From: Erythrophleum ivorense
Lineage: Eukaryota > Streptophyta > Magnoliopsida > Fabales > Fabaceae
Direction of reading: 5' to 3'
Length of the DNA stretch: 64,000 nucleotides
NCBI GenBank assembly: GCA_026724425.1
Contig: JAIUCV010001088.1
Coordinates: forward strand, 121,794 to 185,793
Shown one piece after another: positions 1-12,545 of the stretch. The position numbers and the translations under genes are program-made. The notes under the pieces are model-generated. The model was not told where the DNA came from and did not search any database. It saw only the letters and a list, made by a program, of their open reading frames with translations. Position 1 is the first letter of the stretch. The number at the start of each line of letters is the position of its first letter.

Positions 1-14
1 AGGGAAGTCCTTAC

Positions 15-3000
15 CTGACATGTTTAAAACACCACAAAAATCCTTAACCATTCGATTAGCAAGGTTCATGACGCTCCTCCTTCCATCACCTAAACTGATC
101 ACTGTAACAATGGATATCATAGACTTAGCCATAAACATATAATGAATTGGAGGGCAAATAAAAGAATAAGCATTAGGGTTTAGGGTAAAGACGATGAAGA
201 CTAACCTCCTTGGGCTTCTTCACTTGGTATATTTTCATCCAAGGCATATACAAATCTTTCACACATTCTTTGAAGTGTAACAACCCATCTTTCTGCTCCA
301 TATGCAAAATTTCCCCAAACAAGATCTCTATATAGCCTGTGTGTTTGGGTTTTATCATCCACCTCCACATGTTCAACCCAAGTAACCTATCAGAAGAAGG
401 CAAATAATATTTGTGTAAACTTTGTTATAACTCATAAGTGGGGAACATGCCCAGCATTTGATCTCATCTCATTGGTGAACTATGAAAATCTTGAGGGGGT
501 TGCTTTCTGAAATACATCTCTCCCGTTTCAGAAATGTAGAATTAAGGAGGTGGGTCAAATGCTTTGGAAACACGGCTACTTCTATTCTACATGAATTGAC
601 ATGAGATGCAATCTTCCTTTTAAGCTTCTATACAAGTATAATAATTGTCTGTCACTGGACTATGTCTACCATTTTGATCATCACAGTAACACATGTATCC
701 ATCTACCCTGTTTCAGAAACATGGTTAATACTAACCTTGGAGAACCCATTGGGCATTTCATGAATCATGCAACCGGAAGGAAACTTCCAAGTACGAGAGA
801 TTGGGATTTTATCTCTTAGGGAATCAAATGACACATCAGCTATTACCCACACACCTACGTCAACTTGTTGACAGTAGCGAATGAGGCAGAACTCGCGAGG
901 TGGCACCAAAGGTGAAAGAATATGCATTTCTTCATACATCTGCAAAAAGAGTTTTGACCTGTCATTAGATTGAAAAACTATAGATAGCAAAGGAACTTAC
1001 CTAAAGCAAGGTTTGCACAAAAACATACCAGCTGCAAGGCTCCAGATCGGTTTCCTGATGATCCCATGTCAAGCACTTCAACTGTTTGAGCTTTTCTAAC
1101 AATTGTTGGGAAAAGATTGGCCCATTTGTCCTAGAAAGATTTGTTAATACTGTTATGAAGATTCTTTCTTGCAATAAAAATGATTAATGTGATATTAAAG
1201 ACAGAAAATAATTAACTAAAAAGATTTTAAAGTGCTGACCGAATCTAAAAACATGTCAACCAATTGCATTCCATCCATGCAAACTATTCGCGAATCTTTT
1301 GATGCTTCTCCACGTGCATTGGAACTTTTGAAGTGATTAGCCCTAGGAGATATCTTTTCATAACTGTCACGATGAAGAACGAATTGTCCATCAACAGCAG
1401 TCTTGACCCATAATGGCTCATTGATTCGCATAAGCTTAAGTAATTCATCCATGGCACTAGTAGCAGCCTCTAACATTAGTTCCTTTTCCACATCTGTAAC
1501 TTCTCCCATTAAGGAGGGCAATATATTATCATCTGAAACTGTAAGAGCTGAAACATGATCCATGTCAAGGCCAGGACTTCCAATCCCTTGGTTTAGGGAA
1601 CTTCTTGGTGATAGATCCAATGGAGATCCCAAGGTAGGAGCCACCGACTCTAGTTCTGATATTGGTTTGCCAATGCACCTTGCAAGAATGTTTGATACTC
1701 TCTCATACTGAAAAACAATTCATAATCTAGCCTTCTGTTAGAAAAATAATGAAACAAATGACTCACATCAAAAGACATTATGAGAATGAGATGAGGCTTG
1801 TAAAAGAGAATTGATTAAACTATTTAACTAACCTCTTGTTTTAGTTGAGCATTTTCTTGCTGCAGCTTTTGCAGATGTTGCTCGAGCTCTTCTTCCCCAT
1901 AGGGTGGACCCCCACAAGACGGGCAAGCTATGTTCTTTAGTGCCTCTCTGAATGCTATATTTTCACATTGCATCCTTTCGTTTTCAGCCCGAAGCATAGC
2001 GTTATCTGCTCTCTCATGTTGAGTCTAAAGATTGGAAATGTTAATTATGATCAGCACTACTCAACTAGGCATGTAAAAGAATTTATCCTCGAATAAAGTA
2101 TCAGACAAAGACAGTAGACCATAGACCACCTTTGTTTGAGTTCTCTTATTCTGAAACCAAAACTTGATTTGTTTTGGATCAAGCCCAAGCTCCCTGCCTA
2201 AATGGCGCCGTTGGTTTTCATCCGGATGTGGGCACTCCTTGAAAAATCTTCATTTCAAGAATGAGATCCCAATTAATTATGAGAGTAAAGGAGGTGAAGT
2301 AGATATCAAATACAAAAACAAAAAGTGATACATATAAAATATCTACACGTGATACAACAGCATCACAAAATCCATAATATAAGAACACAAGTACTATTTA
2401 GAGGTGTCAGTATCATAAATTTCTGCCTAGCACATATTTCACATGAACACAATTATTTTCTACAAGTGTCGGCACTTCATAGCAAATAAAGAAATGAGAT
2501 AACATACATATATCATTGATAGAATTTAAGAATGTACTCTTTGACCATTCCAAATGATACAAGAATGTCGAATTATTTATAGCCCCTCTCTCCACCCTAG
2601 AATAGTTGGAAAGAATAGACAGAAAAGGAACATAACGGAAAAAACTAACGAACATGTAGGGTTTAAACAAAAGGTAGATCTTCCCATCCTTTTGGTCATA
2701 AAGATCACCTGGAAAGCCAAGCATACTCGTTCAATTAAAGATTACCTGGAAAGAAGTTGAGAAGCAAAAATGCTTCCTTAAAACCATTTTAATACAAAAA
2801 GAAAAGGCAAGCAAAGCAAAGCCCCATGTCATCACATCAAATCAACCAAAGAAACAGGAGAACTATTCATCCTCTCAATGCTGGGAAGTGAATTGAGCTT
2901 AAAACTAAACCCAAGGGATTTGGTGAAATAGCTTCAACTATGGTTCTCAAAAGGATTGTGAGTTCACAGTCTCCGTTTCTGCTATCTGGCAGATTCAATA

Positions 3001-3252
3001 CAAGATAAACCCCTTTTGAAACCTTCAACCACAAGACAAAATTAAAGTTCCCTTGTAGAGAATCAAATATAAACATCAACAAAACACCCAAAAAAAAATA
3101 TTGAAAAGATCACTGAACAAGAAAGAGTGATCTTACGCATCAAGTTGTGATATCTGATAGGGAGTGTGCCGATGGTAGGTCTTTTTTCCCTTGCCTGGAT
3201 TATTAGGGTCTTGATTACCCCCACTCCCACCAACTCCCATTGCAAAACTCAT
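15..3252 (-). CDS. Class IV HD-ZIP (HD-START) transcription factor, 5' portion
   Basis: Predicted nuclear DNA-binding regulator of the HDG11/HDG12/ROC8 type, a family that controls epidermal and trichome fate. Eight exons fit on the minus strand: 3252-3137, 2247-2130, 2024-1833, 1707-1240, 1130-1029, 939-736, 386-206 and 89-15. All junctions are GT-AG and the frame stays open for about 485 residues. The start (MSFAMGVGG) is the first ATG in frame with the homeodomain. The homeodomain spans about residues 20-78 and includes HPDENQRRHLGRELGL and IKFWFQNKRTQ. A zipper-loop-zipper follows (79-142) with the class IV CPSCGGPP loop. The START domain begins near residue 215 (EKELMLEAATSAMDELLKLM) and is still running at the window edge. 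Family members are usually about 700-760 residues, so the rest of START and the C-terminus lie outside. No defects were seen. HDG11 versus HDG12 cannot be decided by eye. Confidence 0.93.
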
Positions 3253-3357
3253 CATTTCAATCTCACAAAGGAAATGCACCAGCAGAGACTAAACCTTTCT
3301 TCTCTCTCTAACTTTCCCCTTTGTGTTCTTTCTGGGGTTTGTTAATTCTTAGGGTAC

Positions 3358-3364
3358 ATATATA
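3358..3364 (-). promoter_or_regulatory. Probable TATA box of the HD-ZIP IV gene
   Basis: Read on the minus strand this is TATATAT, about 105 bases upstream of the ATG at 3252. A start site some 30 bases downstream would give a short GA-rich leader (the plus strand shows CT-rich DNA at 3296-3320). Position and motif support it; there is no transcript evidence. Confidence 0.45.
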
Positions 3365-4311
3365 CACGCAAGCTAACAAGCCAAGCCAAACCCTTCACCG
3401 TAGCTTAGTTGGAGTAAACATATAGGGATCAGCGTCCACGGGTCAATGCCATAAAAGGAAGAACTCAATAAAGGGAAAGAAAAAAAAAATCTGAGCACTA
3501 TGATCCTGGACTTGGATTTTAGATTTGGATTCTTGGGGTGTTTTTAGGGTAATTATAAAAGTTTAACTTTTTTTCCCTTATACGCACAACAAATCACTAC
3601 CTCCAAACAACAGGTACCAGGTCAAATACAGACAGGATTGAGCAATATAAGGAGAGTGAGGTATAGTGTGAAAGGAAAATACCATATTTAAGAGATAATG
3701 ATATGATTAAGTCCACATTGTAACGGAAGGTCTTCGAACCCTTCCATCCGCAGAAGATTCCAGAGATGCAAAACTGAGAAAAAAAAGGGAAAAAAAGAAA
3801 AAATTAGTACAGAGAGAGCGTAAGTGGATGCAGAAGAACGAGGGGTTTCGGTTTAGATCAAACCAGACATCGAAGCCCACAGTAATATAAAATTGAATCG
3901 CTTGGGATTCCCATTCCCATGTAATTTTGAGCGTTAGAGAAGTGAAGAAGAGAAGAGTGGTATTTGGTTTTTGAATCGGAGATTTTGGTGGTTTTTGAAG
4001 AAGAGAAGAGTGGTATTTGGTTCTGGAGTTTGTGGTTTCATTTGGAGGGAAGACAAAGAAAGGGAGGAAGACAGGTGACAAAAAAGTTCGAAGCTTTTGA
4101 TGCCACGTCGGATAACTGACTTTTGATAAGGACCTTTTTGTCGTTTAGTGATCTACCCAAAAAGTCAAAGACTCAGATTGAGACAACGAGGATGACCCCT
4201 GGTTTTACTGGGAAACTGTTCTTTCTCCTTTACTTTACTTTTCTTTTCTTTTCTTTCTTTGATTTAAAAAGAAAAAGAAAAAGCGTTACTTTTCTTTTCT
4301 TGCTTCAGAAT
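3365..4311. other. Intergenic, upstream of the HD-ZIP IV gene
   Basis: I see no gene here. An open frame on the minus strand (3707-4081) is low-complexity (F/S/P-rich) with no recognisable domain. A 38-base direct repeat (ttgaagaagagaagagtggtatttgg-like) occurs twice around 3942-4022. The stretch probably holds the distal promoter of the HD-ZIP gene. Confidence 0.5.
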
Positions 4312-4720
4312 TTTTGTTTGGTTTCTCAAATTTCAAACCAAGAAACTGTTTTAAGTTTCAAGGACATTTTTGAACATTGTAGAACACCGAGGCATGCAAA
4401 AAGATATTTTATTTTAAAAAATATATTTCATAATTAAAGTCAATCAGAATTATCAAATTGATTTAAATTAATATTTGACTAAATTATTATTTTTATGTTT
4501 AAGAGAGTACTATTTTTTTATTTGAATCATTCAAATTGTATTTTTCTCAATTTAATTTCTCAATATATCTTTATATTCATTTATATCCTTCTATAAATTA
4601 TAGGTCTAGCTTTTCATTTGATTCTTTAAAAGAATAAAAACAATTAAAGAAATTATTGAAATATTAAATTAAAATGACTGCATTTTACAAAATAATTTAC
4701 TCTTGCATTACTTTGTCAAG
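4312..4720. repeat. Outlying copy of the degenerate ~400-bp AT-rich repeat
   Basis: This stretch shares a series of landmarks, in the same order, with the array at 7010-9015. They are: a 'caaatttcaaaccaagaaactg' type start; 'gaacattgtagaacacc'; 'aaaagatattttatt'; 'aattaaagtcaat..gaattatcaaattgattt'; 'aatatttgacta'; and 'ggtctagcttttcatttgatt'. No coding capacity was seen. It is probably a copy of a non-autonomous element or a diverged tandem unit. Confidence 0.6.
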
Positions 4721-5764
4721 TTCCAAAGATATTTACCTCAATATTGTATAGTTTACTGAATTTCGGGGTGAGAAAAGAGAAAGAATGCCCTTGCCATCCT
4801 AATTACTTTAATTGTATTTGGTTTGTAATTTGGATCCTTTGGATTGCTTTTTTCATTGTCAAAGGTATCGTGTAAATTAATTTGGATAGTTTAGATATAA
4901 TTTTGTTTTAGATTTAAAATTTTTTTTAAAGAGTAAAACACAAACTAAAAATAATCTTTCAACAATGAACTTAAAAAATAATAATGTCTAAGCTTCTAAA
5001 ATTTTTTGTTTGAATCATCCAAATTTTATGGAAGAGAGTACTAGAAAGAATGTAAAGAAGAGGATCAAAATTGGTTTGGTTTATCATTAAAAAGAAAAGG
5101 AGTACAATGATATTTACTTGTTACCTTGAGAGAAAAAAAGTGCAAAATGAAAAGATTGGAGGACCAAATGACAAAAATGCCCCTATTCCAAAAAAACATT
5201 TGACTCGTAAAAATTTGAAGAATTAGGCTTCCACTTTGTCAAAGTAAAAAACAAAAGGTTCCTCAACATTCAATCCTTGTCCTGGTCATTTCTCAATTGT
5301 GCATTGTTTGGGTCATACAAATCTCTATAAAATGACTTAGAAATAGGTAAAATTTTGCTTTTCAAGTAAAAGATGGGAGTGGAACGATAGCAAAATTATT
5401 ATTTGACCACCCACCTTTGGTTTGAGTGACTCCTATTGGCCCCTTGGAGCTTCATCCATGGTAGCAATGGCATTGGGGTGGGATACCGATTTGATTTTGA
5501 AGAGAGGGATGGAGCTTGATGGTGTGCTTGTGCTTTCCAATATTCCATGCAAATTCACACATAGGTGTTGGTATGTTTCATGCTGAGGGCAAAATTGGGT
5601 TTTCAACATTTTGGCTTCAAATTTGTCTCCCTGGCTCCCCTTTCACTATGTAGCATCAAATTTCATTGCTTGCATCCTAATGCATCATATGTGTCTAACC
5701 AAACGGCTTTTACTGTCCAAATGTGTTGTAGTCTCTATCTATACTCTTAAACCAAACATATGAT
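4721..5764. other. Intergenic AT-rich DNA
   Basis: I see nothing that supports a gene. The open frame at 5565-5750 is short, with no recognisable domain or splice context. Confidence 0.5.
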
Positions 5765-6996
5765 AAGCCTCGTTTAGTATGATATATAAGATAAGATCTA
5801 ATAGTATAAGATCTTATATAATAAAAATTAATAAAATTTTAAAATTATACAATGTTTGGTGTAATATTATATAAGATAATGTATCGTCTAAAATAATATT
5901 ATTATTTATTTGGCAATGCACGATATAATATTATATAAAATAAAAATCAACCATTTTGACAAAAATACCTTTTACTTAAAAAATATATTATATTAAATTA
6001 AATTTATTGTGTTATATTATTTTTTAGAAAAAAAAATACAAATGAATAGAGTTGCACATAGTGCATGATGACTTGATGAGTTGATCCCACGTGATCATAT
6101 CGGGTTGAATAGCTAAAAAATAATTTGAACAAATTGGGTTGAGTTACTCATGTAAACCAGTTTTAGCTAGCCCGACTAATCTTATAATTTTTTTAAAAAA
6201 TATTTATTTTATAATGACCTACATGAAATTTTTATTTTTTTTAAGGGCAAAATATAATTTTATAAGGACTTATATGAAATTATTATTTTTTAAAAATAAA
6301 TTTATAATTTTTACCAAATATTAAGAAAAAAGTGGCATAAGTAACTTAAAAAAATCAATCTAACCCAACCTCATACTAAATTAATTAGATTGAGTCTGAT
6401 ATTAAATCAATTTTTGCATGGCCTATCATAATTCTATTAATTTTTTTGAAAAAAATTATTTTATAGGAACTTATAGAAAAATTGTTTAGTAGTAAAATAT
6501 AATTTTATAGGGATCTATATGAAAATTTTATTTTTTAAAGTCATTTTATAATTTGTACCAAAAATTATTTTATAAAGACTTATATGAAAATTTTTATATA
6601 TAATTTTTATCAAAAATTTAAAAATGACCTAACTAACTTGATCCCAATTAGTATTAATTAAATTCTGTTAAGTCCAGACATTAGGGCTAAAGAAAGAAGC
6701 TCAGTACAAAATTAGGTCGAATATTAGGTTACTTTAATACTTGGCCTATGATCACCCTAACCTAACCAATGAATATTCCCATAAATGTAGGGTTAAAATT
6801 AAAAAGTTTTAATAAGATCTCATACATCAAAACTTAATCCCATTGCCCAAAGTATAATTATGTTATACATTATTTTAATGTATAAGAAAGGTATGATATA
6901 TAAGTTTATACAATATCAAATAAATGATAAATTCATAATGTATTGTATTATTTTATATTATTAAGTATTGTACAATACACTAAATAGGTCTTAAAG
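5765..6996. mobile_element. Possible TIR element with internal short repeats
   Basis: The left end reads gcctcgtttagtatgat. The reverse complement of the right end reads gacctatttagtgtattg, so imperfect terminal inverted repeats are plausible. TAA borders the left end and TTAA the right, which would suit a PIF/Harbinger-type TAA duplication but is not exact. Inside, a ~50-base motif (tttataaggacttatatgaaa followed by T-rich DNA) recurs about three to four times between 6200 and 6620. No transposase was seen. The outer part may be a MITE with other repeats nested in it. Confidence 0.35.
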
Positions 6997-7009
6997 GTAT
7001 AAAACTATA

Positions 7010-9015
7010 TATTTTACTGTAAAAAAATATATTTAACAATTAAAGTCAATTTGAATTATCAAATTGATTTTAATATTTAACTAAATCATTCTTTTATTTT
7101 TGAAAAATGACTAATTTTTTTAATTTAATCATTCAAAATGTAATCCTCTCAATTTATTTATTTTTAATAGTTTATACCCCTCTATCTCATTAAATCACAA
7201 GTCTAGCTTTTCATTTGATTCTTTAAAAGAACAAAAATAATTAAAAAAGTTGTCTTAAAAAAATAATTTGCCCTTGATGTTATTGTTCTTACGTTACCCT
7301 TTTTTGAACATTGTTTTGTTTTGTTTCTCAATTTTCAAATCAGAAACTGTCTCAAGTTTTGAAGACATTTTTTCGAACATTGTAGAGCACCTAAGGTACG
7401 GAGAAAAGATATTTTATTATAAAAATATATTTAACGATTAAAGTCAGCTTGAATTATCAAGTTGATTTTAATATTTGACTAAATTATTTTTTTATTTTTG
7501 AAAAATGATTAATTTTTTAATTTAATCATTCAAAATGTGATCCTCTCAATTTAATTTTTTAATATATGTTTCTAATCATTTATATCCCTCTATCTGTTTA
7601 AATCATAGGTCTAGCTTTTCATTTGATTCGTTACAAGAACGAAAATAATTACAAAAATTATTGAAAAGATAAATTAAAAGAGTTGTGTTTTGAAAAATAA
7701 TTTACCCTTAGTATTATTGTTCTTACATTATTTTTTTTAACCAGAAGTTATGTTTCTTTGTTACTTAAGAATTTTTGTTTTTGTTTTTCAATTCTTAAAT
7801 CAGAAACCGTTTCAAAGTTTTAAGGATTGTGAACATTATAAAACACAAAGTATGGAAAAAATATTTTTTTTAATAAATATTGCATTTAACAAGTAAAGTC
7901 AATTTGATAATTCAAATTGATTTAAATTAATATTTGACTAAATTGTTATTTTTACTTTGAATAAATGACTAATTTTTAAAATTTAATGATTCAAAGTATA
8001 ATCCTTTTAATTTATTTTTTAACCATTTATATCTCTCTATCTGTTTAAATCACAAGTCTAGCTTTTCATATACTTTTTTTTTTAAGAAGAAAAATAATTC
8101 ACTCTTGATGTTACCGTTGTTACATAACTTTTCTTTTTTTTGGGGGGGGGGGGGGGGGGAGGGGTTTTGACCATAAGTTACTTATTATTTTCTTAATTAA
8201 GAATTTTTGTTTTGTTTCTTAATTTTCAAAAGAGAAATGGTTTCAAGTTTCAACTATCAATGGCTTTTTGAGAATGGAAACACTGTGAAACACCCACCGT
8301 ATGCAAAAAGATATTTCATTGTAAAATATATTTAACAATTAAAATGAATCTAAATCATCAATTTCTTTTGAATTATATATATATATATATATTTTATAAG
8401 CTGATAAGAAAATGAAAACTTTTTCTAGTCTATTATGACTACATATTCTTGGGAAAACAAGTCATATTGGGCATAATTCACTTTGACTTGGACTTTAAAA
8501 GATAACTAGATGTGATTTCAATTTAGGTAATAATTAAAAAATTGTGATATATTTAATGAAAAAATTAATTTCGTATAAAATATAAAAAATGTGTAAATAC
8601 AAACAAAAATACTATTCTCTAAAATAATGATATTGGGAAAAGTTTTTTTTGGTAACACATACTTTTTAGTTCTCAATTTTCAAATGAGAAACGGTTTCAA
8701 GTGTCAACTTTGAAGGACTTTTTTGTGAACATTGTTGAACAGCCAAGATATGGGAAGAGATATCTTATTGTAAACTATTTAACAATTAAAAGATGATCTG
8801 AATTATCAAATTGATTTGAATTAATATTAATTGTTGAATATGAACACATAAAATATTTTTGACAAAATAAAAAATCTCATTTATTATGACTGAATAATTT
8901 TGGAAAAGCAAATTAATTCACTTTGATTTGGACTTTGAAAAATAACTAAATGGGACTAGAACACATTGTAGAACACCCCCAAATATGGAAAAAAATTGTT
9001 TTGTTATAAAATATG
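7010..9015. repeat. Array of diverged ~400-bp AT-rich repeat units
   Basis: At least five more partial copies of the unit described at 4312 lie head to tail, starting near 7010, 7310, 7780, 8212 and 8665, with a fragment at 8950. Each carries the ordered landmarks 'cagaaac(t/c)g(t)ttcaag', 'gaacattgtagaacacc', 'aaagatattttatt', 'aatatttgacta' and 'ctagcttttcat', with many substitutions and indels. No protein-coding potential was seen. The spacing varies from about 300 to 470 bases. Confidence 0.65.
8142..8159 (+). repeat. Run of 18 consecutive G
   Basis: Eighteen G residues follow a T run and are followed by A and four more G. This could fold as a G-quadruplex or be a sequencing or assembly length artefact. 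It lies inside one unit of the degenerate repeat array. Confidence 0.9.
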
Positions 9016-10140
9016 TTAAAACTTAGATATGAATTGTTACTTGTGAATATGTAAAATAATATTAATGTGAAAATAAAAGGCATTCTATAAATTTAGTTGT
9101 CTCTTCCTTAATTTGTATGTTTATTATTAAAGGAGGCACAACTTGATTTATATTAAAATTATCTTTAATTTTATTTTCACGTTGACTAATCACTGTTTTA
9201 TCAATATCCTTAACAAAATATTAAGAAAGTGTGTTTTTATTAACCCAAAAAAAAGGAAAAGCCTTTAAAAATTTTAATTATACTTTCACTTTTTTGAGTT
9301 GTAGACATATTTGTATAAAAATATCATGTAAATATACTATAACCCATTTTTGTCTTTTATCATACATAGTTGTTTATAGTAATTTTCTTTTAAATTATAT
9401 TTATTTAGTATTAGCATCCAACTAATTTCAAACTCCTTAATTGTATCAATTTTTTTTTTTACATAATTGCAAAACTCTTTGGCAAAGTTATAATGTGCAT
9501 CAAATAAATTGCACCAATATATATGTAAGAAGGAAGTTGTGTATTACTGTTCATTTTACCATGTTTATTGTTCCTTTGTTTTTTTCCTGATGTATTTTTT
9601 TTTCCTTTTTGCTATTTATGTAGGGTTCACAAAACTTGTTTTAATTTTTTGTTTCTTGAGTCTCAAGAACAAGGCCCACACATTCTAGTTCCAAAGAAAA
9701 AAACACAACTTTCTTACTTCTGTGTCTTAGATAAATAGATTTTGAGAATTTTCAAAAGGAAATTATTTCATCTTTCTAATACGCAAAAAAAGTTTGAACA
9801 TTTTTTTTAATAAAGCCAACATCTTGTCTTCCATAAGTTTTACTAGGAAAGTAGTTTGCCATTAAATTTGTTTTAATCCATGCTTTGCTCATTTTTGTAT
9901 AACATCTTTTAGACTTTTTATATTCTCTAAAATAGTCAATGAGATTTTTTTAAAGTTACATACTTATGGTTGTAATTTTTTTAAAAATAAAAACAATTAA
10001 TAACTTATTTTCAGATCTTTTAACAAATTGTCTTGCATTGCAACTAACATGTATCTTCCCAAAACATATATTTCTTTACATTCTTTTTGTATCTTTCTTT
10101 TTCAAACCTTGCTTTGAGCATAATGCTTTAGGACAAAGAT
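9016..10140. other. Intergenic AT-rich DNA
   Basis: I see no gene, RNA or clear element. Only short T-rich open frames occur. Confidence 0.5.
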
Positions 10141-11290
10141 GGCATGTTTGGTTCATTGAGGGAAAAAACAAAAAAAATTAAAAATTTGGTGAAATCTTAT
10201 TTTTTTTTCTCATAATTATTATTTAATCATTATTCAATACTATTTATTAATAATTATTCAATTTATTAAAAATAAAAATATTATAAGTATTTTCTATCAA
10301 TAAAATTATTTTATTTTTAATTTTCATATCTAACTTTTTGTGCATCAAACAACTTGATAATACTATACCTTTTATTGACTTTTTTTCAAATGTCATTCTC
10401 ACATTAAATCCCACTTGTCTTGCATATTTATTAGAATGTTTATATGCATTATTCAATCAAATTTTATAATAATACATGACTTCAAAAATATCAGTTTTGA
10501 TATTTTCTTGATCATTCTTGCTTTGTTCAAATTGCTAAAATATTTTATCATAACTAATTTTGTCGTAGTTTTCATCCTTAATGCATACTTGATATATTTC
10601 TCTATTATTTTTAAATTCGTTATCATGATCTCTATCTAATTCCAACTCATTATCATCAAAATTATAATTATGCATCAAGAAAATAATTTTGATTTTTTAG
10701 TACTCACTTGTAAATTTAAAAAATTAACAAACATAAAAAAAAAATTAATTACAGAAGGATTACTTGTTTTCTTGCTTGCGTGACTCTGTTCCACCACATC
10801 GCCTTCTCACACCAGATCCACCGTGCACGGCGGCTCTTGATCCCGATCCATTGTGCTGCACCTATTGATGAGGAGGCCAAGCAGATGGGGACAGAGACAA
10901 GGGACGTCCGTCCACAGTGCATTTCTTCAGACAGATTCATATCAAAGAAGACATTGGAATGGAAACCATATCCAGCAAGCATGAATAAGAACGCACGCAC
11001 CTAGAAAATCCTCTGAGACCAAAGCATGGAGTCGCAAATATCAAACAATTGCTGCGACATCTAGAGGCATTATAGTAACCTTGAGAAGTCATCTAATTTA
11101 CAATGAGGTTTAATCTTCTACAATAATATAATCATATAATTAGAGAAAAAGTAATAAAAAAAGAGTAGAAGTGCAAATAGAATCTATTTTCTCTCTTTGT
11201 ACTTATTCCGTCTTTTCTTTATATATCTCTTTCCAATTGTATATTGTATTTTATACAATTAATTTATGACCAAACACAATTTTATTTTAG
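10141..11290. mobile_element. Possible insertion with a GC-richer core
   Basis: The left end has ggcatgtttggttcattgag. Near the right end the reverse complement gives tgtgtttggtcataaat, a weak inverted match of a kind common at plant MITE ends. The core at 10749-11040 is clearly richer in GC than its surroundings and has open frames of 74-83 codons on both strands, none of which I recognise. It could be a captured exon fragment inside a non-autonomous element. No transposase and no clear target-site duplication were seen. Confidence 0.25.
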
Positions 11291-11867
11291 AATAGGGATC
11301 CCGTGTAGTATAGACTACTGTAAGGGTCTTGTAAAACTTTTTTCTTTTTTTTCAAAAAACATTTTAGAGACTAAAAAGTAGATAAAAATTTAATTGTGAA
11401 GATAAAAATTTTAACTAACAAAATTATATTTTAAACAATTTTAACTATGGTATGAATAATATGGGACTACTCATAAAATTCTTTTCATCACTCTTATAAG
11501 ATTCTCTCAATTACAAAAAAGAACGTGATTGTTGAACTCAACAATGAATAATTTTCATATTTATAAAAAATGTTATATTACTTATATATTTAATAATTAA
11601 GATTTATTTTATATACTAGTGTAAGGGTCTATTTATATTGCATATAAACTTTGTATATATAAATTAAATTTTGACTATTGATTATACCGGTGCATGTGAA
11701 AAAATTTCCCAAACTATATGGCCAAATGTGTGCCCTTTCTTGATGTATTGTTTTGGTAACTTGAGTTGGATATAAACTCTCTGCGTCTAAAGAAATGGTA
11801 GTATCTCCAAATAAGCCCTATTCTCTTTTTTTTTTTTTTTAATTTAAAACAATTCTTATTAAGGGTA
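11291..11867. other. Intergenic AT-rich DNA
   Basis: I see nothing here that supports a gene or a defined element. Confidence 0.5.
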
Positions 11868-12545
11868 AACAAAACTAAACCAAACCAATTAAATCGAACT
11901 AAACTGTCAAAAATAAAATAAAATAAATTAAAAATTAATTTGGTTTGGTTGTTGTGACTGTAAAATCGATTAAATTGGTTCGATTGTCGATTTTCTCCAT
12001 ATTTGATTCGGTTAATCGAACGAAACCGAACTATTAAACTTATAATTAATTAAAATTTAATATTTTGTTTCCATTTAGATTAATAGGATCTTTTGTCAAT
12101 TAAACTTGTATCAAAGTTACATTCTTTAGGTGGTTCAAGAAATATACAAATTATTTATATTATTTTATTATAAAATATTACTCTTTTTTTTTCACTTTTT
12201 AAAGTTTTTTTATGAATGTAATAAATTTTTTTAAGCAAAAAAAAAAGAGATAAAAATAATAAATTATTCTAAAGTTATTATTGGTCAAAATTTTAAGACA
12301 TATAGGATATTAGAAGTTAAATTCTACATATTATAAGGAACAAATTTTTTTTAAAAAAATTACTTTTGGATAAAAAAAAAAATAAACCAAATTGATTAGA
12401 ATTTAAAACTAACAAAATCCAACAAAATGTTAAATCAATTAAATTGGTTCGGTTTGATTTTAGTTCAAAATCGAACCAAACTAAACCAGTGTCTCTAATC
12501 TTTGTTGAAATAACCAAATCAAACCAAACTTTTGAACGGACATAA
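11868..12545. repeat. Degenerate repeat rich in AACCAAACC / GGTTCGGTTTGA motifs
   Basis: AACCAAACC-type and GGTTCGGTTT-type motifs occur on both flanks (11870-12030 and 12385-12530) in opposite orientations, such as ggttcggtttgatttt and its near complement aaaatcgaaccaaac. This is the usual look of a diverged plant MITE with internal palindromes. No protein was seen and the exact ends are not visible. Confidence 0.45.

Noticed and set aside
3707..4081. 124-codon open frame on the minus strand
   Set aside because: Low-complexity F/S/P-rich peptide with no domain, upstream of the HD-ZIP gene. Better explained as promoter or leader DNA.
10780..11004. 74-codon plus-strand frame in the GC-richer island as a gene
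   Set aside because: No recognisable domain, no splice or promoter context, and an equally long frame on the opposite strand.
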